Of a stretch of 32,788 nt of DNA, positions 7,689 through 15,131 are shown piece by piece. Within the stretch, counting starts at the first letter, position 1. Each line of letters opens with the position of its first letter. Position numbers and translations under genes: made by a program. The stretch is from Planctomycetaceae bacterium (GTDB lineage: Bacteria; Planctomycetota; Planctomycetia; Planctomycetales; Planctomycetaceae): NCBI GenBank assembly GCA_020426325.1, contig JAGQQG010000066.1:1-32788 (forward strand), in the 5' to 3' direction. The notes beneath the pieces were generated by a model. It was given only the letters and a program-made list of their open reading frames with translations. It did no database searches and was not told the DNA's origin.

Positions 7689-8504
7689 CTATCGTCGCCA
7701 GCGAGTGACTCTGCGCGGGCGACACACGAAACGTTGATGGGAGGATGTTGAACAAGACCTCATCTGACAATCGCATGGATTCTGACATCCTGAAGTCGAT
7801 GACGAATCGCATGACGCGACAATCGGTGCCGGTTCTGGAGACGTGGGGAATTCCTCGAACTGAATGTTTCGATACCAGACTTCGCTGCCGTGATCGGTCA
7901 GCATGATCCGGCCGAAGCGGTTCTGTCCAAATCCCGGATCGTCGTTGAACTTGCTGTCTGCGATGCGATCGTACCATTCACGACTCCCGACGAGGACGCG
8001 CAGAATCTGTTGACCGTTCAGCCAGTGTTCGATCCAGTAATCCTGCACCACGATCTTCGCAGAGTTCCACTCGCCCGCAGGATTGAGCGGCTTGTTGTCG
8101 ATCGGAGGATAGACATCGTACAGCGAACCGGTGCTGTTCTTTGGTTCGATTTGATGATCCGGATGGTCATCGTCGAAAACCTGGTACTCACAGCCCAGCA
8201 TGTTGCCGTTGATGTCCTGCACACGATACTTGATCCCGCTATTCCCCAGCGGGGCGATCTTGAAATCAAACGACAGCACAAAGTTGCCGATATCCCTGTC
8301 CGTGATAATGTTCCCCGAGCGATCCTCCGATGGGGGAAGATGGATCATGCCATCAACGACCTCCCATCCGTTTGTCACGGGTTGACCGTCCATGGTTGTC
8401 CAACCGTTGAGGGTCTGACCGTCGAAGATGGACGACGGGCTGTCCTGCCCCAAGGCGGGAGTCGTCATCAAATATGCGATCATTCCCACGCAAAGCGCTC
8501 TCAT
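7689..8504 (-). CDS. Secreted DUF1080 (3-keto-disaccharide hydrolase-like) protein with a Cys-rich tail
   Basis: 271 residues from the ATG at 8504, preceded by GGAGGAG. A signal peptide (ALCVGMIAYLMTTPALGQ) is followed by a DUF1080 jelly-roll domain at about 24-215. Typical landmarks are IFDGQTLNGWT near the start, GNSGIKYRVQD, GCEYQVFDDD, NSTGSLYDVYPP, GEWNSAKIVV and WYRNIQFEEFP at the end. The family includes 3-keto-disaccharide hydrolases and many planctomycete exoproteins of unknown substrate. After the domain a tail of about 50 residues holds six cysteines and ends in RRVTRWRR. That tail is unusual and might come from a frameshift or lost stop rather than selection. The gene lies 43 bases before the zeta-like kinase and 96 bases after the MoxR gene. 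Confidence 0.85.
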   Translation of the reverse strand: MRALCVGMIAYLMTTPALGQDSPSSIFDGQTLNGWTTMDGQPVTNGWEVVDGMIHLPPSEDRSGNIITDRDIGNFVLSFDFKIAPLGNSGIKYRVQDINGNMLGCEYQVFDDDHPDHQIEPKNSTGSLYDVYPPIDNKPLNPAGEWNSAKIVVQDYWIEHWLNGQQILRVLVGSREWYDRIADSKFNDDPGFGQNRFGRIMLTDHGSEVWYRNIQFEEFPTSPEPAPIVASCDSSSTSGCQNPCDCQMRSCSTSSHQRFVCRPRRVTRWRR

Positions 8505-8600
8505 CAGTGATATCTCCTCCGTCGGGTGGGCTGTGCCCACCAAATTGTTCATCGCAGAATCTGTTTGTTCAACCTCAAACTTTGAGGGACCCAGCTTCCT

Positions 8601-9668
8601 CTATCTCTTTCGGGCACGCTTTTTCGCCCGTTCGTGTAATTCGACCGGAACCTCACGAATGAGCTGATCCACCACGTCGTCGGGCGAGATGCCTTCGCTG
8701 TTGGCCTGAAAGGTCGTGACGATCCGATGCCGCAGGACGGGATGAGCGACCGACTTCACATCTTCGGTCGTCACATGAAACCGGCCTTCGAGAATGGCCC
8801 GAGCTTTTGCACCCACGATGAGGTACTGACCGGCTCGCGGACCGGCACCCCAGGAAATGTAATTCTTCACGAACGTCCGTGCCTCCGGCTCGTCCGGTCG
8901 TGTGGCTCGCACCAGGTCGCGAGCGTAAACGAACACATGTTCGGGCACCGGGACCTTCCGCACTACTTCCTGAAGAGCAAGCACCTGCTTGCCAGTCAGG
9001 GCGTGCGACAACTGCGGCTCCTCGCCTCCGGTTGTCTGTTTGAGGATCAGTAACTCCTCAGCAGCTGACGGGTATTTGACAACCACGTTGAACATAAACC
9101 GATCCAATTGCGCCTCTGGCAACGGATAGGTTCCCTCCTGCTCGATCGGGTTTTGCGTCGCCAGCACGAAGAACGGAGTTGGCAGTCGATACGTGTGCGA
9201 CCCGACTGTGACGTGCCGCTCTTGCATGGCTTCGAGTAAAGCGGCCTGGGTCTTGGGGGGCGTGCGGTTGATCTCGTCCGCGAGAAGTACGTGGGTAAAC
9301 AACGGCCCCTGCATGAACTCAAACCGTCGTTGCCCCGTCTCCGGATCGTCCTGCAACACATCAGTGCCTGTAATGTCTGACGGCATCAGGTCGGGCGTGA
9401 ACTGAATCCGCCGGAACGACAACTGCAGAATGCCCGAGATGGTGCTGACGAGCAGGGTCTTCGCCAGCCCCGGCACGCCGACCAGCAGGCAGTGACCACG
9501 ACTGAACATGGCAATCAGAATCTGATCAACGACGTCGGTCTGCCCGACAATGACCTTGCCGATTTCTTCCCGCATGCGTGCATACGCATTCGCCAGCCCA
9601 CGAATGGCCTGCTCCTCACGCTCCCGCTGGTCCTGCTCAGACAAGACCGCTTGTGCCTGCTCGTTCAT
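8601..9668 (-). CDS. MoxR-family AAA+ ATPase
   Basis: 355 residues, the normal MoxR length. Walker A is GVPGLAKT at 64-71; Walker B is VLLADEIN with DEIN at 131-134. Sensor-1 ATQNP, the LPEAQLDRF arginine-finger region and a C-terminal lid ending in basic KKRARKR are also visible. MoxR ATPases act as chaperones that mature or insert partner proteins, very often ones with VWA domains, and usually lie next to DUF58 genes. No DUF58 gene is present here; the nearest VWA gene is 1428-4853 on the same strand. The stop is followed by the DUF1080 gene. The ATG at 9668 fits the family N-terminus, though its ribosome site is weak. Confidence 0.93.
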   Translation of the reverse strand: MNEQAQAVLSEQDQREREEQAIRGLANAYARMREEIGKVIVGQTDVVDQILIAMFSRGHCLLVGVPGLAKTLLVSTISGILQLSFRRIQFTPDLMPSDITGTDVLQDDPETGQRRFEFMQGPLFTHVLLADEINRTPPKTQAALLEAMQERHVTVGSHTYRLPTPFFVLATQNPIEQEGTYPLPEAQLDRFMFNVVVKYPSAAEELLILKQTTGGEEPQLSHALTGKQVLALQEVVRKVPVPEHVFVYARDLVRATRPDEPEARTFVKNYISWGAGPRAGQYLIVGAKARAILEGRFHVTTEDVKSVAHPVLRHRIVTTFQANSEGISPDDVVDQLIREVPVELHERAKKRARKR

Positions 9669-9700
9669 GAATGGTCAATCATCTTGGCAGTATTCGACAT

Positions 9701-9814
9701 TTATCCGGATCCACATCCTATGGCATCAGTCGATCCATTGGCACTGATGTTGTGCAAGAGGTTACTGGGGTCCAGATAATTCAGATCCACACCATGTCGT
9801 AACAAGAACTGGTG
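9701..9814 (-). pseudogene. Ankyrin-repeat relic directly behind the upstream stop codon
   Basis: In frame with the preceding gene and directly after its TGA (9815-9817), 37 codons are open to a TAA at 9701-9703. The reading FLLRHGVDLNYLDPSNLLH matches the ankyrin-repeat consensus (LL-HGADVN--D--G-TPLH), and ISANGSTDAI matches its second helix. No start codon or further repeats are visible. It is most simply the remnant of an ankyrin gene, or the former C-terminus of the preceding membrane protein lost by a stop mutation. Confidence 0.45.
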
Positions 9815-10585
9815 TCATTGCTGCAATGCCTGAGACATCTCTTCAGTCAAATCGCGAAAGGTGTTGATACCAGACGGCAACGGGTTCCCAAGTTTTTGCA
9901 GCCGTATTGCTATCAAAAACCCAGTTACCGCGACAATCCATCCAGCAACACACAAGAACCACAGCGAGGTGAACGTCATCAGAATCGCGATCAGCCCGGA
10001 ACCGAGTGAGATGAATAGAGACAGGCTGGCAAGACCCTCCCAAGGCCAATCGAGTCTGCGAAGGCGACCCATCGAGTGCAGTTGCAGACGATCCCAAACA
10101 TTGGCGAGTTCCTTTCCTCTGATCGTTTGAATGATCAGGGTGCTGGGACCGAAAGAGGGGGGAGAGGCAGTGACGCTCTGTACAACGTCCTCAATACCTC
10201 TGAAAGTTCCGGCAAGTTGACATCGGTGTCCCGCGATGGAAATTGGAGAATAGGATGGGACCGGAGTGTGCTTGGCAATCCAGTCGACGAAGCGAGAGAT
10301 TGTCAATGTCGGTTTAACAATCTGTTTCCATTCTTCTTCAGAGATGTTTCGGTTGCCAAAGTATTCATCCATTGCTTCGAGAGGGGCGGTCATGCCAAAG
10401 CACGATTGCAGACGCGCATGAACATCTGCAAAGTCCAATTCCTCATAGACTCCATCTCCCAGTGACTTCAGCCAGTCAATGAGATTTGCTTCTGGGTCGA
10501 CATGGGCCTCGTCTTCGTCAATTCCCAGTACATCGACCCAAAGTGAGGGGAGGGCTGCCAAAATCAGTTCGCGCTTGGTTGACAT
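9815..10585 (-). CDS. Membrane protein with a degenerate acyl-carrier-like N-terminal domain
   Basis: 256 residues. Residues 10-108 follow the acyl carrier protein pattern: VDVLGIDEDEAHVDPEANL, then EELDFADVHARLQSCFGM, and finally PTLTISRFVDWIAKH, which corresponds to the TVGDLVDYI end of carrier proteins. The phosphopantetheine motif D-S-L-D reads E-E-L-D (residues 48-51), so the Ser is Glu and no prosthetic group could attach. A middle part of about 70 residues is not recognised. Two membrane helices lie at about 185-230 (LFISLGSGLIAILMTF and FLCVAGWIVAVTGFLIAI). The ATG at 10585 has only a weak purine stretch upstream. The gene is divergent from the DUF1549 gene and precedes MoxR. Cellular role unknown. 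Confidence 0.75.
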   Translation of the reverse strand: MSTKRELILAALPSLWVDVLGIDEDEAHVDPEANLIDWLKSLGDGVYEELDFADVHARLQSCFGMTAPLEAMDEYFGNRNISEEEWKQIVKPTLTISRFVDWIAKHTPVPSYSPISIAGHRCQLAGTFRGIEDVVQSVTASPPSFGPSTLIIQTIRGKELANVWDRLQLHSMGRLRRLDWPWEGLASLSLFISLGSGLIAILMTFTSLWFLCVAGWIVAVTGFLIAIRLQKLGNPLPSGINTFRDLTEEMSQALQQ

Positions 10586-10787
10586 CTTCTCTTCACTATG
10601 AGCTGAAAGTGGAATCTACCATTTCGTTCAATGCACATACATCATCACTCATGGGCCCACAGTTCACGGACCGAGGTCATCTGGTCAACCGAACTCCGAG
10701 TAAGCATCATACGAAGTGCGACGACCGAATGGCAGCCCTGACGACTCCACAGTTTACGCCCCTCACATGACTCGACATCATAGGGTT

Positions 10788-13298
10788 ATGTCAGAATTCG
10801 CACGATCACGACGACTCCTGCCCATTGCTTGTCTGCTTGCGGCCAGTGCTCACGCGGTATGCGCAGCTGACGTTGACTTCAGTCGCGACATCCGGCCGAT
10901 TCTGAGTGACGCCTGCTTTGCGTGTCATGGACCGGATGAGAAAGCTCGTGAGGCCGAACTGCGGTTCGACGTGCAAGACGGGATCTCAAAGGCTCGGGAA
11001 GATGGACTGCTCGGCAACGACCCAACCGATAGCGAACTCATCAGGCGGGTGACATCGGACGATCCGGACGAACGCATGCCGCCACCCAAATCGAACCTGT
11101 CACTGACGCCTCAACAGATTGACTTGCTCAAACAGTGGATCGCTGAGGGAGCCGATGGCGGAGCCCACTGGGCTTATGTCACTCCCGTGCGTCAGGCTCC
11201 GCTTGCGGTTTCGCAACCCAGAAGGACATGCAACGCAATCGATCGTTTCATTCTGGCAAGATTGGACGCCGAAGGACTCTCGCCGTCCCCCGAGGCCGAG
11301 CGTACGCGGCTGTTGCGGCGTGTCACGCTCGACCTCACCGGTGTGCCGCCCACGATTGCCGAGATCGATGCGTTTATCGCGGACGACTCCCCTGATGCGT
11401 ATGAGCGGGTCGTCGATCGCTTGCTTGCTTCAGCTCGATACGGTGAACGAATGGCGTGGGAATGGATGGATGCGGCCCGGTATGCGGACACGAGCGGCTT
11501 CCAGGGAGATCCGGAACGGACCATGTGGCCGTGGCGGGACTGGCTCATCGGTGCTCTCAACGCCGGAATGAAATTCGATCAGTTCACGGTCGAACAACTT
11601 GCAGGCGACCTTCTGCCCGATGCGACTATCGACCAGCGGATCGCGACCGGGTTCTGTCGCAACAACATGCACAACGGCGAAGGGGGCCGAATTCCGGAGG
11701 AGACGCGAGTCGAGAACGTGTTCGACCGAGTTGAAACGTTGGCAACTGTCTGGCTGGGGGCCACGTTGACCTGCGCCCGCTGTCATGATCACAAGTACGA
11801 CCCGTTCACCCAGCAGGAGTATTATCAACTCTACGCTTTCTTCAACAGCACGACCGAAGAAGGTGGCAACTTCCGCGGCGGTCGCATCCCCCCGACGATG
11901 CAGTTGCCGACGGATGATGAGACTGCAGAGCTTGCCAAACTCGACGACTCGATGCAGGAGCAGACGACGAAACTTGTTGAGTGGGAGCAGGCACATGGTG
12001 AGAATTTGTTGCAACCAGCTGAGGCCGAGCAGACGGAAGTTCCAACACCAGTCACCCCTGACAATATTCGTGAGGCACTTGGCAAGCCCGTCAATGAGCG
12101 GTCAAACGAACAGTTGCAGGCAATCATTGATCACTACAAAGCGTCACAAGCGGAGTTTGTACAGCAGTTGACGTCGTTCAAGGAGACCCGCGACCGACGC
12201 AATCAGGTCAACGACCGCATCGTGCAGGTGATGGTCATGGACACACGCGATGAGCCGCGTGACACGTTCGTTCTCGATCGAGGGACGTACAACAAGCCGG
12301 GGAAACAGGTTGCCGCTGCTGTTCCTGCGTCGTTGCCATCGCTGCCGGAAAATCAACCGACGAACCGGCTCACACTCGCCCAGTGGCTCGTCGATCCGCA
12401 GCATCCGCTTACGGCACGTGTCACGGTCAACCGCGAGTGGCAACGGTTCTTCGGGAAAGGGCTCGTCGGCACGGTCGAGGACTTCGGCTCACAAGGCGAT
12501 CTGCCGACGCATCCCGTACTGCTTGACTGGCTCGCCACCGAACTCATCCGCACCGACTGGGACATCAAAAGATTGCAACGACTGATCGTCACCAGTGCGA
12601 CGTACCGGCAGTCCTCCCGAGTCTCTCCCGAGTTGGCTGAGCGCGATCCCGGCAACCAGTTACTCGCTCGAGGACCACGATACCGAATGCCCTCGTGGAT
12701 GCTGCGGGATCAGGCATTGGCGATCAGTGGCCTGCTCAACGATTCGCAAGGTGGTCCGTCAGTCAAGTCATATCAGCCTGCCGGTCTGTGGGCCGAAGCA
12801 ACATTCGGCAAGAAAACCTATGAGCAGGATCACGGGGCGGCGCTGTATCGTCGCAGCCTGTACATCTACTGGCGACGCATCGTCGGCCCGCCCCTGTTCT
12901 TCGACGCGGCCAAACGTCAGACCTGCGAAGTCAACGCGGTCCGCACCAACACACCGTTGCACGCACTCACCACGATGAACGACATCACGTTCGTCGAAGC
13001 GGCCCGCGCTATGGCTCAGCGTGTGCTCCTCGAAGCAGGCGAGGCCGACGAACTTGCAGTCACGCTCGCCTTCCGTCTCGCAACATCCCGTCCCCCCACC
13101 GATGAGGAACTCACCGTCCTGACGACGCGACTGCAAACGCTCCGCGAGCAGTACGTCTCCAATCCAGACTCCTCGAACGAACTGCTCGCAGTCGGCGAGT
13201 CCCCCCGCGACGAATCCCTCAACATCACCGACCATGCCGCGATGACGAGTCTGTGTCTGTTAATCCTCAACCTTGATGAAACACTGACGAAGGAGTGA
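10788..13298 (+). CDS. PSCyt1/DUF1549/DUF1553 haem-binding secreted protein
   Basis: 836 residues from the ATG at 10788, which has AGGG close upstream; an in-frame ATG at 10767 is the alternative. A signal peptide (LLPIACLLAASAHAVCAA) precedes a planctomycete cytochrome domain with haem motif CFACH at 43-47 and the usual MPPPKS string. DUF1549 follows from about residue 145 (NAIDRFILARLDAEGL, RRVTLDLTGVPPT, WMDAARYADTSGFQGD) and contains a second CxxCH, CARCH, in TCARCHDHKYDPF. A linker with a short coiled coil leads to DUF1553 from about 525 (RLTLAQWLVDPQHPLTARV, GTVEDFGSQGDLPTHP, SATYRQSSR, RTNTPLHALTTMND). These proteins are abundant in planctomycetes, are predicted to be exported, and are often paired with a DUF1501 partner gene. 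None is adjacent here. Their exact reaction is not established. Confidence 0.95.
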   Translation: MSEFARSRRLLPIACLLAASAHAVCAADVDFSRDIRPILSDACFACHGPDEKAREAELRFDVQDGISKAREDGLLGNDPTDSELIRRVTSDDPDERMPPPKSNLSLTPQQIDLLKQWIAEGADGGAHWAYVTPVRQAPLAVSQPRRTCNAIDRFILARLDAEGLSPSPEAERTRLLRRVTLDLTGVPPTIAEIDAFIADDSPDAYERVVDRLLASARYGERMAWEWMDAARYADTSGFQGDPERTMWPWRDWLIGALNAGMKFDQFTVEQLAGDLLPDATIDQRIATGFCRNNMHNGEGGRIPEETRVENVFDRVETLATVWLGATLTCARCHDHKYDPFTQQEYYQLYAFFNSTTEEGGNFRGGRIPPTMQLPTDDETAELAKLDDSMQEQTTKLVEWEQAHGENLLQPAEAEQTEVPTPVTPDNIREALGKPVNERSNEQLQAIIDHYKASQAEFVQQLTSFKETRDRRNQVNDRIVQVMVMDTRDEPRDTFVLDRGTYNKPGKQVAAAVPASLPSLPENQPTNRLTLAQWLVDPQHPLTARVTVNREWQRFFGKGLVGTVEDFGSQGDLPTHPVLLDWLATELIRTDWDIKRLQRLIVTSATYRQSSRVSPELAERDPGNQLLARGPRYRMPSWMLRDQALAISGLLNDSQGGPSVKSYQPAGLWAEATFGKKTYEQDHGAALYRRSLYIYWRRIVGPPLFFDAAKRQTCEVNAVRTNTPLHALTTMNDITFVEAARAMAQRVLLEAGEADELAVTLAFRLATSRPPTDEELTVLTTRLQTLREQYVSNPDSSNELLAVGESPRDESLNITDHAAMTSLCLLILNLDETLTKE

Positions 13299-13522
13299 AA
13301 GGGGGTGGCACCTTCCCGATCTCAATTGCGCCCCCTGACTCAAGTTCATTCTTCGCAGAGGGAGTTGGTTGAGACCGGTCCTTAAGATACCATTTCAGGT
13401 GGCCTCAGACGTGTTGGTTACCGAACTTGTTCTCGATGGAAGTCTCGAGATCGTGTCATGTCTCAGTGAAGTTGATGTGTAACCGATAGTCTGAGGTGAA
13501 ACACGACATGTGAGGGTGAACC

Positions 13523-14713
13523 ATGCGTCCGTGTCCACGATGTAATGCGTCAGTTGGCAATGAAGCCAAGGCTTGTCCGGAGTGTGGTGTCTCGATGATT
13601 CCCACGATCGGGTATCAGGCTGCGCCGGCTCCCGGCCCGGATCTGGAGGCACTGGAAAAGATCGACGAAGACCGCCGGACGCTTGGCTGGTACTTTCTGG
13701 GCTTTCATGCTGTGCTGGGCGTTCTGGTTTGGAAGCTTTCCGGAAGTGCAGTCCTGGCCGCATCGGGACTGCTGGTTCTTGTCGCGTTCGAAGCCTTCGT
13801 TATCGACTTGACCATTCTGTTCCCGTTCTGTCTCGCGATCTTGTTGCTATCCCCAACCGTCATCTCTGCGGAAGACGCAGATCCCATCGATCCGATTGGG
13901 ACGCAGTATGCGACCGGACAGGTTGTCTTCACTGCCGGTGACCAGGATGACTGGGATGCGGCCATTCGTGAGCGCGGGTGGATCCTCAAGGAAGGAGACA
14001 CGTACCGCATGTGGTACACCGGCTACGATGGCTCTCGCGAAGGAGTCAAACATCTGGGGCTGGCAACTTCACCTGACGGGATGAAATGGACCCGGTCTGC
14101 GGAGAATCCAATCTTCGACGAGCGTTGGGTGGAGGACATGCAGGTCATGAAGCATGACGGCCGCTATCTCATGTTTGCGGAGACGGCTGATGGCAATTCG
14201 CAACTGCTGACTTCGGACGACGGCATCAAATGGACATGGGACAGCGACCTCGATATCCGGCATCCCAACGGAGAACGCGTGACCGATCGACCGTGCGGCA
14301 CGCCGACAGCCTACTTCGAGGAGGGGACCTGGTATCTGTTCTATGAAAAGTGGGATCAGGGAGTCTGGTTGGCTAAATCGACCGACCTGAAGAGCTTTAC
14401 GAACGTGCAGGAGGACCCGGTGATCACACTCGGTCCGGACAAGTATGATGAATTGATGATCGCTCTGAATCAGGTCATCAAGCAGGGGGACACGTACTAC
14501 GCGTTCTATCATGGCACTGGGACAGAGACGAAACCACGTGACTGGTGCACGTGCATGGCCACCTCAACCGACCTGATTCACTGGACCAAGTCGTCCGAGA
14601 ATCCGTTGTTCCCCACGACGGAGAATGAGTCCAGCGGGATTCTGGTCCACGACGGCGAGAACTGGCGACTGTACACCATGCATGCTCAAGTGAAGTTGCA
14701 TCGCCCAGAATAG
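13523..14713 (+). CDS. Zinc-ribbon membrane segment fused to a glycosidase-type beta-propeller
   Basis: 396 residues; the ATG at 13523 has GAGGG six bases upstream. The N-terminus has a double CxxC zinc ribbon (CPRC at 4-7 and CPEC at 18-21). A hydrophobic stretch at about 53-92 gives one or two membrane helices, followed directly by a second hydrophobic segment that looks like a signal peptide (ILFPFCLAILLLSPTVISAE, 98-117). From about 125 to the end lies a five-bladed propeller of the GH43/GH32-like type, with repeated W-yTGyDG, LATSPDG-KWTR and STDLIHWTKS motifs. A cytoplasmic-type zinc ribbon in front of a secreted propeller is odd and suggests fusion of two once-separate genes. Only 24 bases separate it from the next gene, so the two are probably co-transcribed. 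The substrate is unknown. Confidence 0.82.
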   Translation: MRPCPRCNASVGNEAKACPECGVSMIPTIGYQAAPAPGPDLEALEKIDEDRRTLGWYFLGFHAVLGVLVWKLSGSAVLAASGLLVLVAFEAFVIDLTILFPFCLAILLLSPTVISAEDADPIDPIGTQYATGQVVFTAGDQDDWDAAIRERGWILKEGDTYRMWYTGYDGSREGVKHLGLATSPDGMKWTRSAENPIFDERWVEDMQVMKHDGRYLMFAETADGNSQLLTSDDGIKWTWDSDLDIRHPNGERVTDRPCGTPTAYFEEGTWYLFYEKWDQGVWLAKSTDLKSFTNVQEDPVITLGPDKYDELMIALNQVIKQGDTYYAFYHGTGTETKPRDWCTCMATSTDLIHWTKSSENPLFPTTENESSGILVHDGENWRLYTMHAQVKLHRPE

Positions 14714-14737
14714 CCCTTCGCCCAAAAGGAGTTGCGC

Positions 14738-15118
14738 ATGAGCCAACCAACAGTTGTCATTCTGGGAGCCAGCACCGATCGGAGCAAGTTCGGGAACAAG
14801 TCTGTGCGGGCTCATCTTCAGGCAGGGTATACGGTCTATCCGGTGAATCCCAAAGCGGCAGAAGTCGAGGGGCTAGCCACCTATGCGTCGATTGCTGACC
14901 TGCCGATCGAGACAGTCGATCGTGTCAGCATCTACCTTCCACCAGCGGTGGGGATGACAATGCTTGACAAGATTCTCAGTCTGCATCCGCAGGAAGTCTG
15001 GTTGAACCCCGGCAGCGAGAGTCCTGAACTGCTGGCCCATGCGCAGGCACTCGGTTTACCAGTCGTTCAGGGATGCAGCATCGTCGACCTGGGAATGAGT
15101 CCGTCTCAGTTTCCGTAG
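14738..15118 (+). CDS. CoA-binding (Rossmann-fold) domain protein
   Basis: 126 residues from the ATG at 14738, with AAAGGAG seven bases upstream. This is a single Rossmann-type CoA-binding domain of the YccU kind: VVILGASTDRSKFGNKSV near the start (nucleotide/CoA loop), YPVNPKAAEVEG, a central VSIYLPPAVG strand, and EVWLNPGSESPELLAHAQ. The Cys-containing GCSIVD near the end is typical of the family. Length is normal. Related domains occur at the N-terminus of ADP-forming acyl-CoA synthetases; stand-alone versions have no settled function. The gene converges with the ABC permease gene only 13 bases away. Confidence 0.85.
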   Translation: MSQPTVVILGASTDRSKFGNKSVRAHLQAGYTVYPVNPKAAEVEGLATYASIADLPIETVDRVSIYLPPAVGMTMLDKILSLHPQEVWLNPGSESPELLAHAQALGLPVVQGCSIVDLGMSPSQFP

Positions 15119-15131
15119 GATCTTCGATTGA

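Noticed and set aside
7890-8510. 206-codon open frame on the plus strand
   Set aside because: It is antisense to the DUF1080 gene, which has a signal peptide, ribosome site and clear family motifs.
11430-12014. 194-codon open frame on the minus strand
   Set aside because: It is antisense to the strongly recognised DUF1549 gene.
13300-13345. AGGGGG and CCCCCT facing each other after the DUF1553 gene
   Set aside because: Long unpaired loop and no T run; probably chance.
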